Below, piece by piece: positions 44,946 to 52,894 of a stretch of 52,894 nucleotides of DNA (position 1 is the first letter of the stretch; the number at the start of each line of letters is the position of its first letter). This stretch comes from Candidatus Mediterraneibacter avicola (lineage in GTDB: Bacteria; Bacillota; Clostridia; Lachnospirales; Lachnospiraceae). Both the position numbers and the translations under genes were made by a program. Location of the stretch: positions 1-52,894 of the forward strand of contig DXDR01000041.1 of NCBI GenBank assembly GCA_019115385.1, read 5' to 3'. The notes beneath the pieces were generated by a model. The model made no database searches. It was not told the origin of the DNA and worked only from the letters and a program-made list of their open reading frames with translations.

Positions 44946-44991
44946 TGGGCGGGTGTTATGTGCGAAAAGTACATTCACCTGCCCATTTTTT
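44946..44991 (+). terminator. Terminator-like hairpin between importer and alpha-galactosidase genes
   Basis: TGGGC-led left arm (from 44946) pairs with an arm ending GCCCA (44985), with a few mismatches and wobbles, then six T. It would let importer and enzyme levels differ, or separate two transcripts. I see no strong promoter between it and 45062. Confidence 0.65.
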
Positions 44992-45061
44992 CAAGAGAGT
45001 AAAACTGGAATATGGAATACCGGGGGCGTTCTCGAAAATAACAGATTAGGAGAGACAGATT

Positions 45062-47245
45062 ATGAGCATAGTATATGACCAGGAGCAGAAGACGATTACT
45101 CTGCATACAAAGAATACAACATACCAGATGCAGGTTGACAGATATGGTTTCCTGCTGCATCTGTATTATGGAAAAACGGCTGAAGGATGCATGGACTTTC
45201 TTCTGACTTATTATGACAGAGGCTTTTCCGGCAATCCCTACGATGCCGGCACTGATAAGACTTATTCTATGGATTCGCTGCCCCAGGAGTTCCCATCGCT
45301 GGGAACGGGGGATTACCGCACGCCGGCGTGCATCATTAAGAATACAGACCGGACGTACTGCAGTGATTTTCGCTATGTAAGCCATAATATAAAAGATGGG
45401 AAATACGTGCTGGAAGGACTTCCCGCTGTATATGCCTCAGATGAAGAAGCACAGACACTGGAAGTCATGCTCGAAGACCGCGTGACCGGAGTGCGTGCGG
45501 TCCTGCTGTATGGCGTCCTGCCGGAATATGATGTGATCACTCGAAGTGTGCGGATCATAAATGCCAGCAGCGGACACATTTCCGTCAAAAAGCTGGCTCC
45601 GGCCTGTCTTGATATGGTGGGCGGGGATTATGACTTTATCACATTTTACGGACGTCATGCGATGGAAAGAAACTGCCAGAGGCTGCCGATCGGACATGGC
45701 GTATCGAAGATAGGCAGTTTGAGAGGCTCCTCCAGCCACCAGTATAATCCGGCGGTTATCATGGCGGAACATGAGGCCACCGAGGATGCAGGCGGATGCT
45801 ATGCAATGGCGTTTGTGTACAGCGGAGGATTCCAGAGTGAGGCGGGGAAAGACCAGTACTATCAGACCCGGCTGCTCATGGGATTTTCAGAGGAACAGTT
45901 TGCCTACCCGCTGAATGCAGGGGAGGAATTCCAGTCCCCGGAGGTTATTATGAGTTATTCCTCCGAAGGGCTTGCAAAACTCTCCCAGAATCTGCACCGG
46001 TGTATGCGTACGCACCTGTGCCGGGGCAAATATAAAGAAGTTGTACGTCCGATCCTTCTGAACAGCTGGGAGGCCTCTTACTTTGACTTTACTGGCGAGT
46101 CGCTCCTCAAACTGGCGTCAGAGGCGGCGGAACTGGGAATGGAGATGTTTGTTCTGGACGACGGCTGGTTTGGAAAGCGCGACAGTGAACTGAGAGGGCT
46201 TGGGGACTGGAAAGTAAATGAGGAGAAACTGGGCTGTACTCTTGGGGAACTGATCGGGAAGATTAATGCAATGGGATTGAAATTCGGCATCTGGATCGAA
46301 CCGGAGATGGTCAATGAAGACAGCGACCTTTACCGGGAGCATCCTGATTGGGCGTTTGTCATCCCCGGGCGCAGGCCAAACCGGTCAAGGCATCAGCTTG
46401 TTCTCGACTTTTCCAGAAAAGAGATTGTTGATTATATTTATGAACAGATCTGTGCGGTCTTGGACCAGGGAAATGTAGAATATATCAAATGGGATATGAA
46501 CCGGAGCATTGCGGATGTGTACTCGGCCACGGCGGACAGCCAGGGAAGAGTGCTCCACGACTATGTGCTGGGGCTTTACGACTTCCTTGAGCGACTTGTG
46601 AAGCGTTATCCGAACATTCTGATCGAGGGCTGCAGCGGCGGCGGCGGACGTTTCGATGCGGGTATGCTCTATTATACGCCTCAGATCTGGTGCAGCGACA
46701 ATACAGATCCTATCGACCGTCTGGAGATCCAGTATGGCACATCATTTATTTATCCGGCGTCCTGTGTGGGCTCTCACGTATCTGCATCGCCCAATCATCA
46801 GACAGCGAGGAGTACGACGCTGAAGACAAGAGCGGTGGCGGCAATGGCGGGAACTTTTGGATATGAGCTGAATCTGAATGAGCTGAGCGCGGAAGAAAAA
46901 GAGGAGATCCGGCAGCAGATCCGGGAATACAAAAAGTACGCGGCGCTGATACAGAGAGGGCTCTACTATCGGCTTACGAATCCGCAGACAGACAATCAGG
47001 GCGCATGGGAATTTGTCTCTGAGGATCAGAGGGAGGCGCTTGTGCAGGTCGTAGGCATAAAGAAACATGCCAATATGACGGTGGATTATATTAAAGTAAA
47101 AGGACTGAAAGAAAATACCGTGTACCGGGATACGGAAAGCGGAAGGCTGTATAACAGCACCGCGCTGCGGGAAGTGGGGATCCCGAAACCGGTGTTAAAC
47201 GGAGAATACAAGGCATATCAGTGGCACTTCGTACAGGAAGACTAA
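45062..47245 (+). CDS. Alpha-galactosidase, GH36
   Basis: 727-residue intracellular enzyme that removes terminal alpha-galactose from raffinose, melibiose and related sugars. Length and domain layout (N-terminal beta-sandwich, central barrel, C-terminal domain) fit GH36. Active-site motifs: DDGWFGKRD, nucleophile D478 (YIKWDMNR), acid/base D546 (CSDNTD) and CSGGGGRFD. No signal peptide, so it acts on imported sugar. AGGAGAG precedes the ATG. Confidence 0.95.
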   Translation: MSIVYDQEQKTITLHTKNTTYQMQVDRYGFLLHLYYGKTAEGCMDFLLTYYDRGFSGNPYDAGTDKTYSMDSLPQEFPSLGTGDYRTPACIIKNTDRTYCSDFRYVSHNIKDGKYVLEGLPAVYASDEEAQTLEVMLEDRVTGVRAVLLYGVLPEYDVITRSVRIINASSGHISVKKLAPACLDMVGGDYDFITFYGRHAMERNCQRLPIGHGVSKIGSLRGSSSHQYNPAVIMAEHEATEDAGGCYAMAFVYSGGFQSEAGKDQYYQTRLLMGFSEEQFAYPLNAGEEFQSPEVIMSYSSEGLAKLSQNLHRCMRTHLCRGKYKEVVRPILLNSWEASYFDFTGESLLKLASEAAELGMEMFVLDDGWFGKRDSELRGLGDWKVNEEKLGCTLGELIGKINAMGLKFGIWIEPEMVNEDSDLYREHPDWAFVIPGRRPNRSRHQLVLDFSRKEIVDYIYEQICAVLDQGNVEYIKWDMNRSIADVYSATADSQGRVLHDYVLGLYDFLERLVKRYPNILIEGCSGGGGRFDAGMLYYTPQIWCSDNTDPIDRLEIQYGTSFIYPASCVGSHVSASPNHQTARSTTLKTRAVAAMAGTFGYELNLNELSAEEKEEIRQQIREYKKYAALIQRGLYYRLTNPQTDNQGAWEFVSEDQREALVQVVGIKKHANMTVDYIKVKGLKENTVYRDTESGRLYNSTALREVGIPKPVLNGEYKAYQWHFVQED

Positions 47246-47296
47246 AGCAGCGCCTTGATATAAAAGCTGCATAAGAAATTTCACACGGAGGATTGG

Positions 47297-49246
47297 ATGA
47301 TGGCAAAGAAATCAAGGGCCGCAAGAAGAAAACATGCGGCGGCAGCTGCGAAAGCAGCGGGAAAGATACAGAATATAAAAGCAGAGCCGGCGGCAGCAGA
47401 AAAGAAGGCAGAAGAAGAGAATGACCGGATTTTTGCGGAGCGGCTTGGACGGCATCACGATGAACTGCGCTGGCTTTATATGGAATTGTATGGAAATGAT
47501 GATATGTTTGCTGAACTCTGCGGGCAGATGAAACGCTATTATGATGAGAGAAACGGAAAGCTGAAAGCCCTGGACGCCGAGCGCGAGGCGGCGGGGGAGT
47601 GGTATCGCAGCCGCAATATGCTGGGCATGATGATGTATATTGATAACTTTGCAGGAAATATCAAAGGGGTGCAGGAAAAGCTGGATTATCTTGAGAAATG
47701 CAATGTAAACTATATCCATCTGATGCCGTTTCTGGACTCTCCGAAAGGCCGGTCGGACGGCGGCTATGCGGTAGCTGATTTCCGCAGGGTGAAACCGGAA
47801 CTGGGAACTATGGAAGATCTGGCAGAACTGGCAGAAAAATGCCATGAGAAGGGGATCAGCCTGTGCATGGATTTTGTAATGAACCATACCTCGGAAGACC
47901 ATGAGTGGGCAGTGAGGGCACGTCAGGGAGACGGAGAATACATGAGCCGCTATTTCTTTTATGCAGACCCGTCTATTCCGCAGGAGTACGAAAAAACTGT
48001 CCCCCAGGTATTCCCGACAACCGCGCCGGGCAACTTTACTTACCTGCCGGAAATGGGGCATTATGTCATGACAACATTTTATCCGTACCAGTGGGATCTG
48101 AATTACAGAAATCCAAGGGTGTTCAATGAGATGATGTATAATTTCCTTTATCTGGCAAACCAGGGGATGGATATTATCCGTATTGACGCAGTGCCCTATA
48201 TCTGGAAAGAACTGGGAACGAACTGCCGCAATCTGAAACAGGTGCATACCATTGTACGTATGATGCGCATGATCGGGGAAATCGTGTGCCCGGGAATTGT
48301 CCTTCTGGGCGAAGTTGTAATGGAACCGGATAAAGTGGCGCCTTATTTCGGAACAGTAGAAAAACCGGAGTGCCATATGCTTTATAACGTAACCACAATG
48401 GCAACAACATGGAATACAGTTGCGACAAGGGATATCCGGCTTTTGAGAAAGCAGATGGATATTGTGTGCGCTCTTCCCAGGGAATATACATTCCTTAATT
48501 ACCTCAGATGCCATGATGATATAGGCTGGGGCCTGGACTATGACACACTGAAAACGTGGGGAATGCAGGAAGTCCCGCACAAGAAATATCTGAACGATTA
48601 CTTTCAGGGCAGGACGGAAGGCAGCGTCAGCCGTGGCGAGCTCTACAATGAAGACCTGGTGACGGGAGACGCCAGATTCTGTGCGACGACAGCATCCATG
48701 TGCGGTATTGAGAGCGCCGGATTTGAACAGAATGAGGAAAAGATGGACAAGGCCATTACAAAAGATATCATGCTGCACGCATATATGTTTACTCAGTCTG
48801 GAATCCCCATGCTCTACAGTGGAGACGAGATTGGCCAGGTAAATGATTACACCTACAAAGAGGATCCGGAGAAGGCACCGGATTCCCGCTACATCCACAG
48901 AGGAAAATTCAACTGGGATCTGGTGGATAAAATCAATGATGACAGTTCCGTACAGGGCCGGCTGTTCCGCGCGCTGGATGAACTGGAGACGATCCGCAGA
49001 AGAGAGCCTGTATTTAATACAGATGCAGAAGTCTATACAAAGGACTACAGTGATACCTCAATCCTGTGGGTTGTCAGAAAGGCAGAGGGAGAAGAACTCC
49101 ATGCTGTATTTAACTTCAGCGATCATGATAAAGAAGTTTGGATGCCCGAGATCCGGCCGTATCAGGATCTTGTGACAGGAGAGACAAGAGAGATCCGCAG
49201 CACAATGCTTCCTTCCTGGAGTTTTCTCTGGCTGAAGAAAGCCTGA
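47297..49246 (+). CDS. GH13 amylosucrase/sucrose hydrolase-like enzyme
   Basis: 649 residues, subfamily GH13_4-like: an all-helical N-terminal domain (ELRWLYMELYGND, YIDNFAGNIKGVQEKLDYL) typical of amylosucrases, then the barrel with nucleophile D297 (IRIDAVPYIWKELGT), acid/base E339 (LLGEVV) and D407/D408 (CHDDIGW). It would cleave sucrose to fructose plus a glucosyl unit, either released or built into glucan; which cannot be decided. The first ~35 residues are Ala/Lys/Arg-rich. Start at 47297 or 47300 (tandem ATG) after GGAGG. Confidence 0.9.
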   Translation: MMAKKSRAARRKHAAAAAKAAGKIQNIKAEPAAAEKKAEEENDRIFAERLGRHHDELRWLYMELYGNDDMFAELCGQMKRYYDERNGKLKALDAEREAAGEWYRSRNMLGMMMYIDNFAGNIKGVQEKLDYLEKCNVNYIHLMPFLDSPKGRSDGGYAVADFRRVKPELGTMEDLAELAEKCHEKGISLCMDFVMNHTSEDHEWAVRARQGDGEYMSRYFFYADPSIPQEYEKTVPQVFPTTAPGNFTYLPEMGHYVMTTFYPYQWDLNYRNPRVFNEMMYNFLYLANQGMDIIRIDAVPYIWKELGTNCRNLKQVHTIVRMMRMIGEIVCPGIVLLGEVVMEPDKVAPYFGTVEKPECHMLYNVTTMATTWNTVATRDIRLLRKQMDIVCALPREYTFLNYLRCHDDIGWGLDYDTLKTWGMQEVPHKKYLNDYFQGRTEGSVSRGELYNEDLVTGDARFCATTASMCGIESAGFEQNEEKMDKAITKDIMLHAYMFTQSGIPMLYSGDEIGQVNDYTYKEDPEKAPDSRYIHRGKFNWDLVDKINDDSSVQGRLFRALDELETIRRREPVFNTDAEVYTKDYSDTSILWVVRKAEGEELHAVFNFSDHDKEVWMPEIRPYQDLVTGETREIRSTMLPSWSFLWLKKA

Positions 49247-49270
49247 AGCATATACCCGGAAGATTAATGT

Positions 49271-49299
49271 TTGACAACCGCCCGGCCAGCGGATATAAT
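49271..49299 (+). promoter_or_regulatory. Perfect consensus promoter of glnA
   Basis: TTGACA (49271-49276), exactly 17 bases, TATAAT (49294-49299). Transcript start expected near 49306, seven bases before a terminator hairpin. CCGC and GCGG inside the spacer form a small inverted repeat that might be an operator. Confidence 0.9.
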
Positions 49300-49312
49300 G
49301 AAAAAATGAAAC

Positions 49313-49350
49313 AAGGGCGTTTCCCATAGGAGGAGAACGCCCTTTTGTCT
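49313..49350 (+). terminator. glnA leader terminator/ANTAR-type hairpin
   Basis: Left arm 49313-49325 pairs with 49332-49344: 11 Watson-Crick pairs, one G-U, one mismatch. The loop is six bases, AUAGGA (49326-49331), with A at position 1 and G at 4, the pattern known for ANTAR-bound hairpins. TTTTGTCTT follows. It terminates the upstream gene and probably attenuates glnA. Only one of the usual two ANTAR hairpins is evident. Confidence 0.7.
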
Positions 49351-49417
49351 TAACAGGAGCGAAATAAGCGCAGGGGAGCGGATTCGAGCGTCCGCTCTGT
49401 ACAAGGAGGTTGTATGT

Positions 49418-50749
49418 ATGCATGATTACACAAGGGAGGATATCCTGAGGCTTGTCGAGGAAGAGGATGTGGCCTTCATCCGTCTGCAGTTTACGGATAT
49501 ATTCGGAACGATGAAAAATATGGCGGTGACGGTAAGCCAGCTTGAGAAGGCGCTGGACAACAGGTGCATGTTTGACGTCTCTTCGGTGGAAGGATTATCC
49601 TGTGATGAAGATACAGATATGTATCTGTATCCCGATCTTGGCACATTTGAGATCTTTCCATGGCGCCCCCAGCAGGGCAAAGTGGCCCGGCTGATCTGTG
49701 ATGTGTACCGTCCTGACGGCACGCCCTATGAGGGAGATCCAAGATACGTCCTGAAAAAGGCCATTGCCCGGGCGGCAGAGGAAGGATATACCATGAATGT
49801 GGGACCGGAGTGCGAATTCTTTCTTTTTCATACAGACGATGACGGTCTTCCCACGACACTTACACATGAAAAAGCCGGATATTTTGATGTAGGTCCCCTT
49901 GATCTGGGGGAAAATGCCAGAAGGGATATGGTACTTACTTTGGAAGATATGGGATTTGAGATTACTTCATCCCACCATGAGATCGCGCCTGCCCAGCATG
50001 AGATTGATTTTCGGTATGATGAGGCGCTGGTGACGGCGGACAACCTGATGACATTTAAGATGGTCGTAAAGACGATCGCCAAAAGGCACGGTCTGCACGC
50101 CACTTTTATGCCAAAACCAAGGACGGAGACTTATGGTTCTGGAATGCATATCAATCTGTCCCTGAGCAGGAACGGAGTTAACGCCTTCCAAAGCGCAGAC
50201 GACAGGAACGGGCTGAGCCGGGACGGCTACTACTTTATCGGCGGACTGATGAAGCATATGAAAGCGATCACGTGCATCACCAATCCTACTGTGAATTCTT
50301 ATAAGCGGTTTGTCCCCGGTTATGAGGCTCCGGTCTATATCGGATGGTCTGCGAAGACGAGAGGGCCGCTCGTGCGCATTCCCTCCGGGCGGGGAGAGAA
50401 CACAAGGATTGAACTGAGAAGCCCGGATTCTACGGCAAATCCATATCTGGCTCTGGCGGTGCTCCTGATGGCCGGTCTGGACGGGATTAAAAATCAGATC
50501 CAGCCTCAGAAGAGTATTGATCAGAATATCCAGAAAATGAGCCGTGAACAGAGGGAGGCCCTTAGTATAGACGAATTGCCCAGGACGCTGAAAGATGCGG
50601 TGGATGAGCTGGAAAGGGATGAGTTTATACAGCAGGTTCTGGGGAAAGACCTTGCGGAGAAAATCATCCGGGCGCGCCGGCAGGAATATCAGGATTATTC
50701 TATGCAGGTGACGGACTGGGAAATTGCGAATTATCTTCATCGGGTATAG
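49418..50749 (+). CDS. glnA: Glutamine synthetase, type I
   Basis: 443 residues, the short Bacillota-type GSI; makes glutamine from glutamate, ammonia and ATP. Motifs: FTDIFGTMKNM and DGSS-like loop as FDVSSVEGLS near the start, GPECEFFLF, ATFMPKP, GSGMHINLS and NPTVNSYKRFVPGYEAP. No adenylylation-loop tyrosine context of the enterobacterial type. AAGGAGG precedes the ATG. The leader terminator and the ANTAR gene downstream suggest nitrogen-dependent antitermination. Confidence 0.96.
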   Translation: MHDYTREDILRLVEEEDVAFIRLQFTDIFGTMKNMAVTVSQLEKALDNRCMFDVSSVEGLSCDEDTDMYLYPDLGTFEIFPWRPQQGKVARLICDVYRPDGTPYEGDPRYVLKKAIARAAEEGYTMNVGPECEFFLFHTDDDGLPTTLTHEKAGYFDVGPLDLGENARRDMVLTLEDMGFEITSSHHEIAPAQHEIDFRYDEALVTADNLMTFKMVVKTIAKRHGLHATFMPKPRTETYGSGMHINLSLSRNGVNAFQSADDRNGLSRDGYYFIGGLMKHMKAITCITNPTVNSYKRFVPGYEAPVYIGWSAKTRGPLVRIPSGRGENTRIELRSPDSTANPYLALAVLLMAGLDGIKNQIQPQKSIDQNIQKMSREQREALSIDELPRTLKDAVDELERDEFIQQVLGKDLAEKIIRARRQEYQDYSMQVTDWEIANYLHRV

Positions 50750-50794
50750 CGGCGGGAGGAAGCGGCAGGAGACAGCGGGAGGTGAGCGGCAGAT

Positions 50795-51343
50795 TTGCTT
50801 AACATTATTGTTGTGTTTTCAAAACGGGAAAATGCGGTGAATATACGCAATATTCTGGTGCGGGCCGGCATGAATGTATCAGCGGTCTGCCTGACCGGAG
50901 CAAAAGCGCTCCAGTACGCCGACACCTGGGGGCAGGGCATTGTCGTCTGCGGCTATAAGCTGCAGGATATGCAGTACACAGAATTCAGAGAGCTGCTGCC
51001 GGAGCAGTTTGAGATGCTTCTCGCCGCGCCGCCTGACAGATGGATGGACAGCCTGCCGCCGGGCGTGGTAGGTCTGCCCTCACCCATCAAAGTACATGAT
51101 CTTGTCAGCACTCTGGAAATGATGGTACAGACGATAGAGAGAAAACGGCGAAAAGGCCGTGAGTCTGTGCGGAAGCGGAGTGCAGAGGAAAAGGAGACGA
51201 TTAATCGGGCGAAGGCTCTCCTGATGGAGAGGAACCACATGTCCGAGGAAGAGGCGCACCGGTATCTGCAGAAGAACAGTATGGAAACCGGCACCAATAT
51301 GCTGGAGACGGCGCAGATGGTGCTGATGATCCTGGACGAGTAA
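50795..51343 (+). CDS. ANTAR-domain antiterminator, receiver-like
   Basis: 182 residues. The first ~115 residues look like a degenerate response-regulator receiver: the phosphorylatable Asp region is not clear (IVVCGYKL in place of a typical VLLDxxMP). Residues ~129-175 are an ANTAR RNA-binding domain ([20 protein letters not shown] and LETAQMVL). TTG start with GGAGG upstream at a long spacing. Its position after glnA resembles NitR in clostridia, proposed to control glnA by antitermination. Confidence 0.85.
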   Translation: MLNIIVVFSKRENAVNIRNILVRAGMNVSAVCLTGAKALQYADTWGQGIVVCGYKLQDMQYTEFRELLPEQFEMLLAAPPDRWMDSLPPGVVGLPSPIKVHDLVSTLEMMVQTIERKRRKGRESVRKRSAEEKETINRAKALLMERNHMSEEEAHRYLQKNSMETGTNMLETAQMVLMILDE

Positions 51344-51383
51344 TAGAGAGGAAAGATATAGGAAAGGAAAGGTTTGGCAGAAA

Positions 51384-52220
51384 ATGAAATTTACGAAAAT
51401 GCAGGGACTTGGGAATGACTATGTGTATGTGAACTGTTTGAAAGAAAAGATTGCTGATCCGCCGGAACTGGCGCGGAAGATAAGCGACAGGCATTTTGGC
51501 GTTGGCTCCGACGGACTGATTATGATCAATCCGTCGGACAAGGCGGATTTTGAGATGGAAATGTACAATGCGGACGGATCCCGTGCGGAAATGTGCGGAA
51601 ATGGCATCCGCTGTGTGGCGAAATATGTGTATGATTACGGTCTCACTGATAAAACATATATTTCCGTGGAGACGCTTGCGGGAATTAAATACCTGGATCT
51701 TACGGTAGAAAACGGAAAAGTCAGCCTTGTTAAGGTGGATATGGGACAACCCATCCTTGAACCGGAAAAAATCCCGGTAGCGGTGAAAGGCAGCCGGGTG
51801 GTGGATGAACCGCTTTTGGTGGACGGCAAAGAATACCGGATGACATGTGTTTCTATGGGAAATCCCCATGCGGTGATTTTTGTGGATGAGGATGTGAAGA
51901 ATCTTCCGCTGGAAAAGATTGGTCCGTCTTTTGAAAATCACACTTGTTTCCCTAAGAGAGTTAATACGGAGTTCGTCAGAGTGATAGACCGTCACACTGC
52001 GGAAATGCGCGTCTGGGAAAGAGGATCCGGAGAGACGCTGGCCTGTGGGACCGGCACTTGTGCTGTGGCGGTGGCATGTGTTCTCAATGGTCTGACAGAG
52101 GATGCGATTACCGTGCACCTGCTGGGAGGGGATCTCTATATCGAATGGGACAGGGAGAAGAATACCGTATATATGACCGGGCCGGCAGAAGCAGTGTTTG
52201 ACGGAGAATGGCCGGAGTAA
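51384..52220 (+). CDS. dapF: Diaminopimelate epimerase
   Basis: 278 residues. Converts LL- to meso-diaminopimelate for lysine and peptidoglycan. Both catalytic cysteines are present: C71 (MCGNGIRC) and C221 (ACGTGTCA). N-terminal [11 protein letters not shown] is typical. It starts 40 bases after the ANTAR gene and could share the glnA transcript. Confidence 0.96.
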   Translation: MKFTKMQGLGNDYVYVNCLKEKIADPPELARKISDRHFGVGSDGLIMINPSDKADFEMEMYNADGSRAEMCGNGIRCVAKYVYDYGLTDKTYISVETLAGIKYLDLTVENGKVSLVKVDMGQPILEPEKIPVAVKGSRVVDEPLLVDGKEYRMTCVSMGNPHAVIFVDEDVKNLPLEKIGPSFENHTCFPKRVNTEFVRVIDRHTAEMRVWERGSGETLACGTGTCAVAVACVLNGLTEDAITVHLLGGDLYIEWDREKNTVYMTGPAEAVFDGEWPE

Positions 52221-52234
52221 AAGAATGTGAAAAA

Positions 52235-52279
52235 GGAGCGCTGACCGGGATGTCTGAATCGACATCTCCGCGGCGCTCC
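52235..52279 (-). terminator. Terminator of the small minus-strand gene
   Basis: GGAGCGC (52235-52241) pairs with GCGCTCC (52273-52279), with a further inner GATGTC/GACATC stem; on the minus strand it is followed by TTTTTC. It may also end the dapF transcript. Confidence 0.7.
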
Positions 52280-52291
52280 CTATCTATACCA

Positions 52292-52516
52292 TCAACTTTT
52301 CAGCATGACTTTCTGCCCGTTGACGTTTATATCCTCGAGGTTCTGAAAAACCCAGCTTTTCGATTCAGGAGAGAATCTGATGATTACCGGAATCCAGCAG
52401 TCATGAACGGACAGATAAAGATACTGTCCTGATCTGACACTTACATTATTGAAGTGTTTGTCATCCCTGATATAAACATCCGAACCTGATCCTGCACTTA
52501 AAATTCCGGTTACCAT
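52292..52516 (-). CDS. Small protein of unknown function
   Basis: 74 residues, not recognised. Supported as real by an ideal AAAGGAG nine bases before the ATG on the minus strand and by a terminator just after the stop. The sequence is soluble, with a beta-rich look (SGQYLYLSVHDCWIPVIIRF, then SWVFQNLEDINVNGQKV), no Cys pairs and no membrane segment. It faces the dapF gene and stands alone. Confidence 0.55.
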   Translation of the reverse strand: MVTGILSAGSGSDVYIRDDKHFNNVSVRSGQYLYLSVHDCWIPVIIRFSPESKSWVFQNLEDINVNGQKVMLKS

Positions 52517-52702
52517 AAGCAGATACTCCTTTCATAAATATTGATGCGGCAGTTTTATTCACCGTTTCAAATATACTCTAATGAAAATATGTGAATATTT
52601 TATGACAAAAAATGTAAAAATATTTTAAAAATCTGGAAAAAGAAAATTAAATTCAGAAAAAAATAGGTGCAGAATAAATTAGAAAGAAATTTAAAAAAGT
52701 GC

Positions 52703-52730
52703 TTGATTTTTCTGCAAAGTTTGGTATAAT
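52703..52730 (+). promoter_or_regulatory. Promoter of tRNA-Gln
   Basis: TTGATT (52703-52708), 16-base spacer, TATAAT (52725-52730), in an otherwise AT-rich, gene-free stretch (52517-52765). Confidence 0.7.
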
Positions 52731-52765
52731 AACCATGTTGCTTACGAAAAGAAGGCAACAAACAA

Positions 52766-52837
52766 TGCGGAATGGTGTAATTGGCAGCACAGCAGACTCT
52801 GACTCTGTTAGTAGGGGTTCAAGTCCCTTTTCCGTAG
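52766..52837 (+). tRNA. tRNA-Gln (anticodon CUG)
   Basis: A full 72-base cloverleaf: acceptor TGCGGAA/TTCCGTA (one G-U), anticodon stem GCAGA/TCTGT around loop CTCTGAC, and T-loop TTCAAGT. The anticodon CTG reads CAG (Gln). The CCA end is not encoded. A hairpin follows. Confidence 0.92.
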
Positions 52838-52840
52838 CTG

Positions 52841-52872
52841 GGAATTTGCCGGAAGGCAGATTCCTTATTTTT
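52841..52872 (+). terminator. Terminator after tRNA-Gln
   Basis: GGAAT-TT-GCC, loop GGAA, GGC-AG-ATTCC, then TTATTTTT. An interrupted stem with a good T-run. Confidence 0.65.
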
Positions 52873-52894
52873 CCCGACAGAAAGTGTGTGATGC

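Noticed and set aside
47312-48898. Open frame of over 500 codons antisense to the GH13 gene
   Set aside because: No SD or recognisable domain; the sense frame has all GH13 catalytic residues.
49376-49397. GAGCGGA/TCCGCTC hairpin just before the glnA SD as the second ANTAR hairpin
   Set aside because: Its loop is eight bases, or UCGAGC if a T-G pair closes it, lacking A at position 1 and G at position 4.
34934-52548. Identical 17-base string CTTTCATAAATATTGAT near the starts of two minus-strand genes (34934-34950 and about 52529-52545)
   Set aside because: AT-rich and placed differently relative to each start codon; a match of this kind can arise by chance in a window this size.

Overview
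The window reads as chromosomal DNA of an anaerobic, low-to-mid GC Gram-positive gut bacterium, most likely a Lachnospiraceae member (Clostridium cluster XIVa type). The grounds are an LPXTG pilus locus with class C sortases, a PPi-type phosphofructokinase, rubrerythrin, a T-box controlled tyrS, an ECF module followed by truA, a YlmC/YmxH-NrdR pair, a glutamine synthetase paired with an ANTAR protein, and strong AGGAGG ribosome binding sites throughout. Species cannot be fixed from the sequence alone. Nearly all genes are on the + strand. I see no prophage, insertion sequence, CRISPR array or rRNA.

Layout. 1-7.1 kb: sortase-assembled pilus operon (tip/ancillary adhesin, backbone pilin, two class C sortases) behind a promoter whose -35/-10 spacer contains a run of nine G. 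7.2-11.7 kb: YitT-family membrane protein, then the ECF transporter energising module ecfA1-ecfA2-ecfT with truA. 12-15.8 kb: nagB, cutC, a tyrosine T-box and tyrS, and a flavin-reductase-like protein. 16-19 kb: pfp (minus strand), a GT2 glycosyltransferase and rubrerythrin. 19.2-25.1 kb: SNF2 helicase, SWIM zinc-finger protein, DUF3788 protein, a GNAT acetyltransferase remnant and a Csp-like subtilase. 25.2-32.5 kb: heterodimeric ABC exporter, NUDIX hydrolase, MATE transporter and a DUF975/CmpB-type membrane fusion. 32.7-40.7 kb: carbamate kinase variant, hemolysin III family protein, DUF3783 protein, YlmC/YmxH, nrdR, a second truA, exonuclease III, a pair of G3E (CobW-type) GTPases and fructokinase. 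40.8-49.2 kb: an alpha-galactoside utilisation locus (AraC regulator, ABC importer, GH36 alpha-galactosidase, GH13 amylosucrase-like enzyme). 49.3-52.9 kb: glnA with an ANTAR regulator, dapF, a small unknown minus-strand gene and tRNA-Gln(CUG).

How the genes fit together. The sugar locus describes a route for raffinose-type sugars: import, removal of galactose by GH36, sucrose cleavage by the GH13 enzyme, and fructose phosphorylation by the fructokinase just across a shared terminator. A large inverted repeat between araC and the binding-protein gene is the probable operator. The glnA leader starts at a perfect consensus promoter and runs at once into a terminator hairpin whose hexaloop has the A1/G4 pattern known for ANTAR targets; an ANTAR protein is encoded just after glnA.

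Most interesting signals: the poly-G pilus promoter (candidate phase variation), the glnA leader hairpin, a 21-bp hairpin that buries the rubrerythrin start codon, a GTPase fused to a YcgQ/TIGR03943-like domain beside a His-rich GTPase, the araC-intergenic operator, and a 20-bp element shared by the nagB promoter and a perfect hairpin at the start of the SNF2 transcript.
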